Shown here in pieces: positions 4,882 through 5,282 of a stretch of 5,282 bases of DNA (its first letter is position 1; each line of letters starts with the position of its first letter). Location of the stretch: positions 1 through 5,282 of the forward strand of contig NJBP01000085.1 in assembly GCA_005223085.1 (NCBI GenBank), given 5' to 3'. The translations under genes and the position numbers were made by a program. This DNA comes from Candidatus Aerophobetes bacterium Ae_b3b. GTDB taxonomy: Bacteria; Aerophobota; Aerophobia; Aerophobales; AE-B3A. The notes beneath the pieces were generated by a model. The model ran no database searches and had not been told where the DNA came from. It saw nothing but the letters and a program-made list of their open reading frames with translations.

Positions 4882-5282
4882 ATGGGAGAAGAGATCAAAG
4901 GACATGTTAACCAGCTGATTGCTCTCCTACCGGACCTGGCAAAGGCCTTCCAGACAGATGAACCTCAGGAAGTTCTCCACATGGATATAAGCCTTCCTGA
5001 AATCTTTGTTCTTAGAGAGCTCTCTTCAAACGAGAAGCCCACCATGTCAGAGTTAGGTAGAAGCATTTCTATGGATCTAAGCACTCTCACTCGTACGGTG
5101 GATAAATTGGTTAAAAAAGAGTTTGTGGCTCGAAAGCGTGATCCAGAGGATAGGCGAATGGTAAGAGTAGCTCTAACAGCTAAGGGGCGAAGGATAATCA
5201 GTAGGTTCGAGGAGGCGAGAAAGAAACACATAGAATCTATCCTAAGGCAAATGACTTCTCAGGAGAGAAAGGATCTCTTAAA
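4882..5282 (+). CDS. MarR family transcriptional regulator, 3' end missing
   Basis: Winged helix-turn-helix repressor or activator of the MarR family, a dimer that usually binds a palindrome near its own gene and responds to small ligands or oxidants. The frame from the ATG at 4882 is open for 133 codons and leaves the window; family members are typically about 140-150 residues, so most of it is present. Seen: N-terminal dimerisation helix (about 5-25), LPEIFVLRELSSNEKPTMSELGRSISMDLSTLTRTVDKLVKKEFVARKRD (helix-turn-helix, about 38-87) and the diagnostic wing RDPEDRRMVRVALTAKGRRI (86-105), followed by a C-terminal dimerisation helix. The start is well supported by GGAGG (4871-4875) 6 nt upstream. 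The promoter at 4809-4836 and its palindromes suggest autoregulation. The regulated genes probably lie beyond the right edge, so ligand and targets are unknown. Confidence 0.93.
   Translation, partial: MGEEIKGHVNQLIALLPDLAKAFQTDEPQEVLHMDISLPEIFVLRELSSNEKPTMSELGRSISMDLSTLTRTVDKLVKKEFVARKRDPEDRRMVRVALTAKGRRIISRFEEARKKHIESILRQMTSQERKDLL

Noticed and set aside
4965-5231. 88-codon minus-strand frame
   Set aside because: Antisense shadow of the MarR-family gene, which has the diagnostic wing motif and a good ribosome binding site.

Overview
The window comes from a bacterial chromosome of moderate to low G+C. The evidence is a bacterial tmk-holB replication gene pair, Shine-Dalgarno sites before several genes, and sigma-70-type promoters close to TTGACA/TATAAT. 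I cannot name the lineage. The helix-turn-helix/nucleotidyltransferase plus HEPN pair and the membrane-anchored methyltransferase would suit an anaerobic or thermophilic lineage or a poorly cultured phylum, but that is only a guess.

Layout. Minus strand, 1-725: a short-chain dehydrogenase/reductase (SDR) gene whose 3' end runs off the left edge. 726-1067: a non-coding gap that is mostly a 181-bp direct tandem duplication (751-931 and 932-1112), which also copies the last 14 codons and stop of the next gene. Minus strand, 1068-2680: holB (DNA polymerase III delta') directly behind tmk (thymidylate kinase), with one good promoter upstream of tmk. 2681-2868: a divergent regulatory region. Plus strand, 2869-3396: a small membrane-anchored SAM-dependent methyltransferase resembling the FAM173 lysine methyltransferases. 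3397-3531: promoter and palindromic operators. Plus strand, 3532-4510: two overlapping genes encoding an MNT-type nucleotidyltransferase with an N-terminal winged helix, then a HEPN protein, the layout of a MNT/HEPN toxin-antitoxin module. 4511-4881: a short ORF that looks like a truncated small protein, followed by an AT-rich promoter with two palindromes. Plus strand, 4882-5282: a MarR-family regulator cut off by the right edge.

How the parts work together. tmk and holB are probably co-transcribed (dTTP supply and clamp-loader subunit). The MNT and HEPN genes overlap by 11 nt and are likely translationally coupled. Paired palindromes between their promoter and start codon suggest that the antitoxin's own winged helix represses the operon. 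The MarR gene likewise has AT-rich palindromes over a consensus promoter, suggesting autoregulation. The most interesting points are the self-regulating MNT/HEPN module with atypical catalytic motifs, the recent 181-bp duplication at the holB 3' end, and the FAM173-like methyltransferase.
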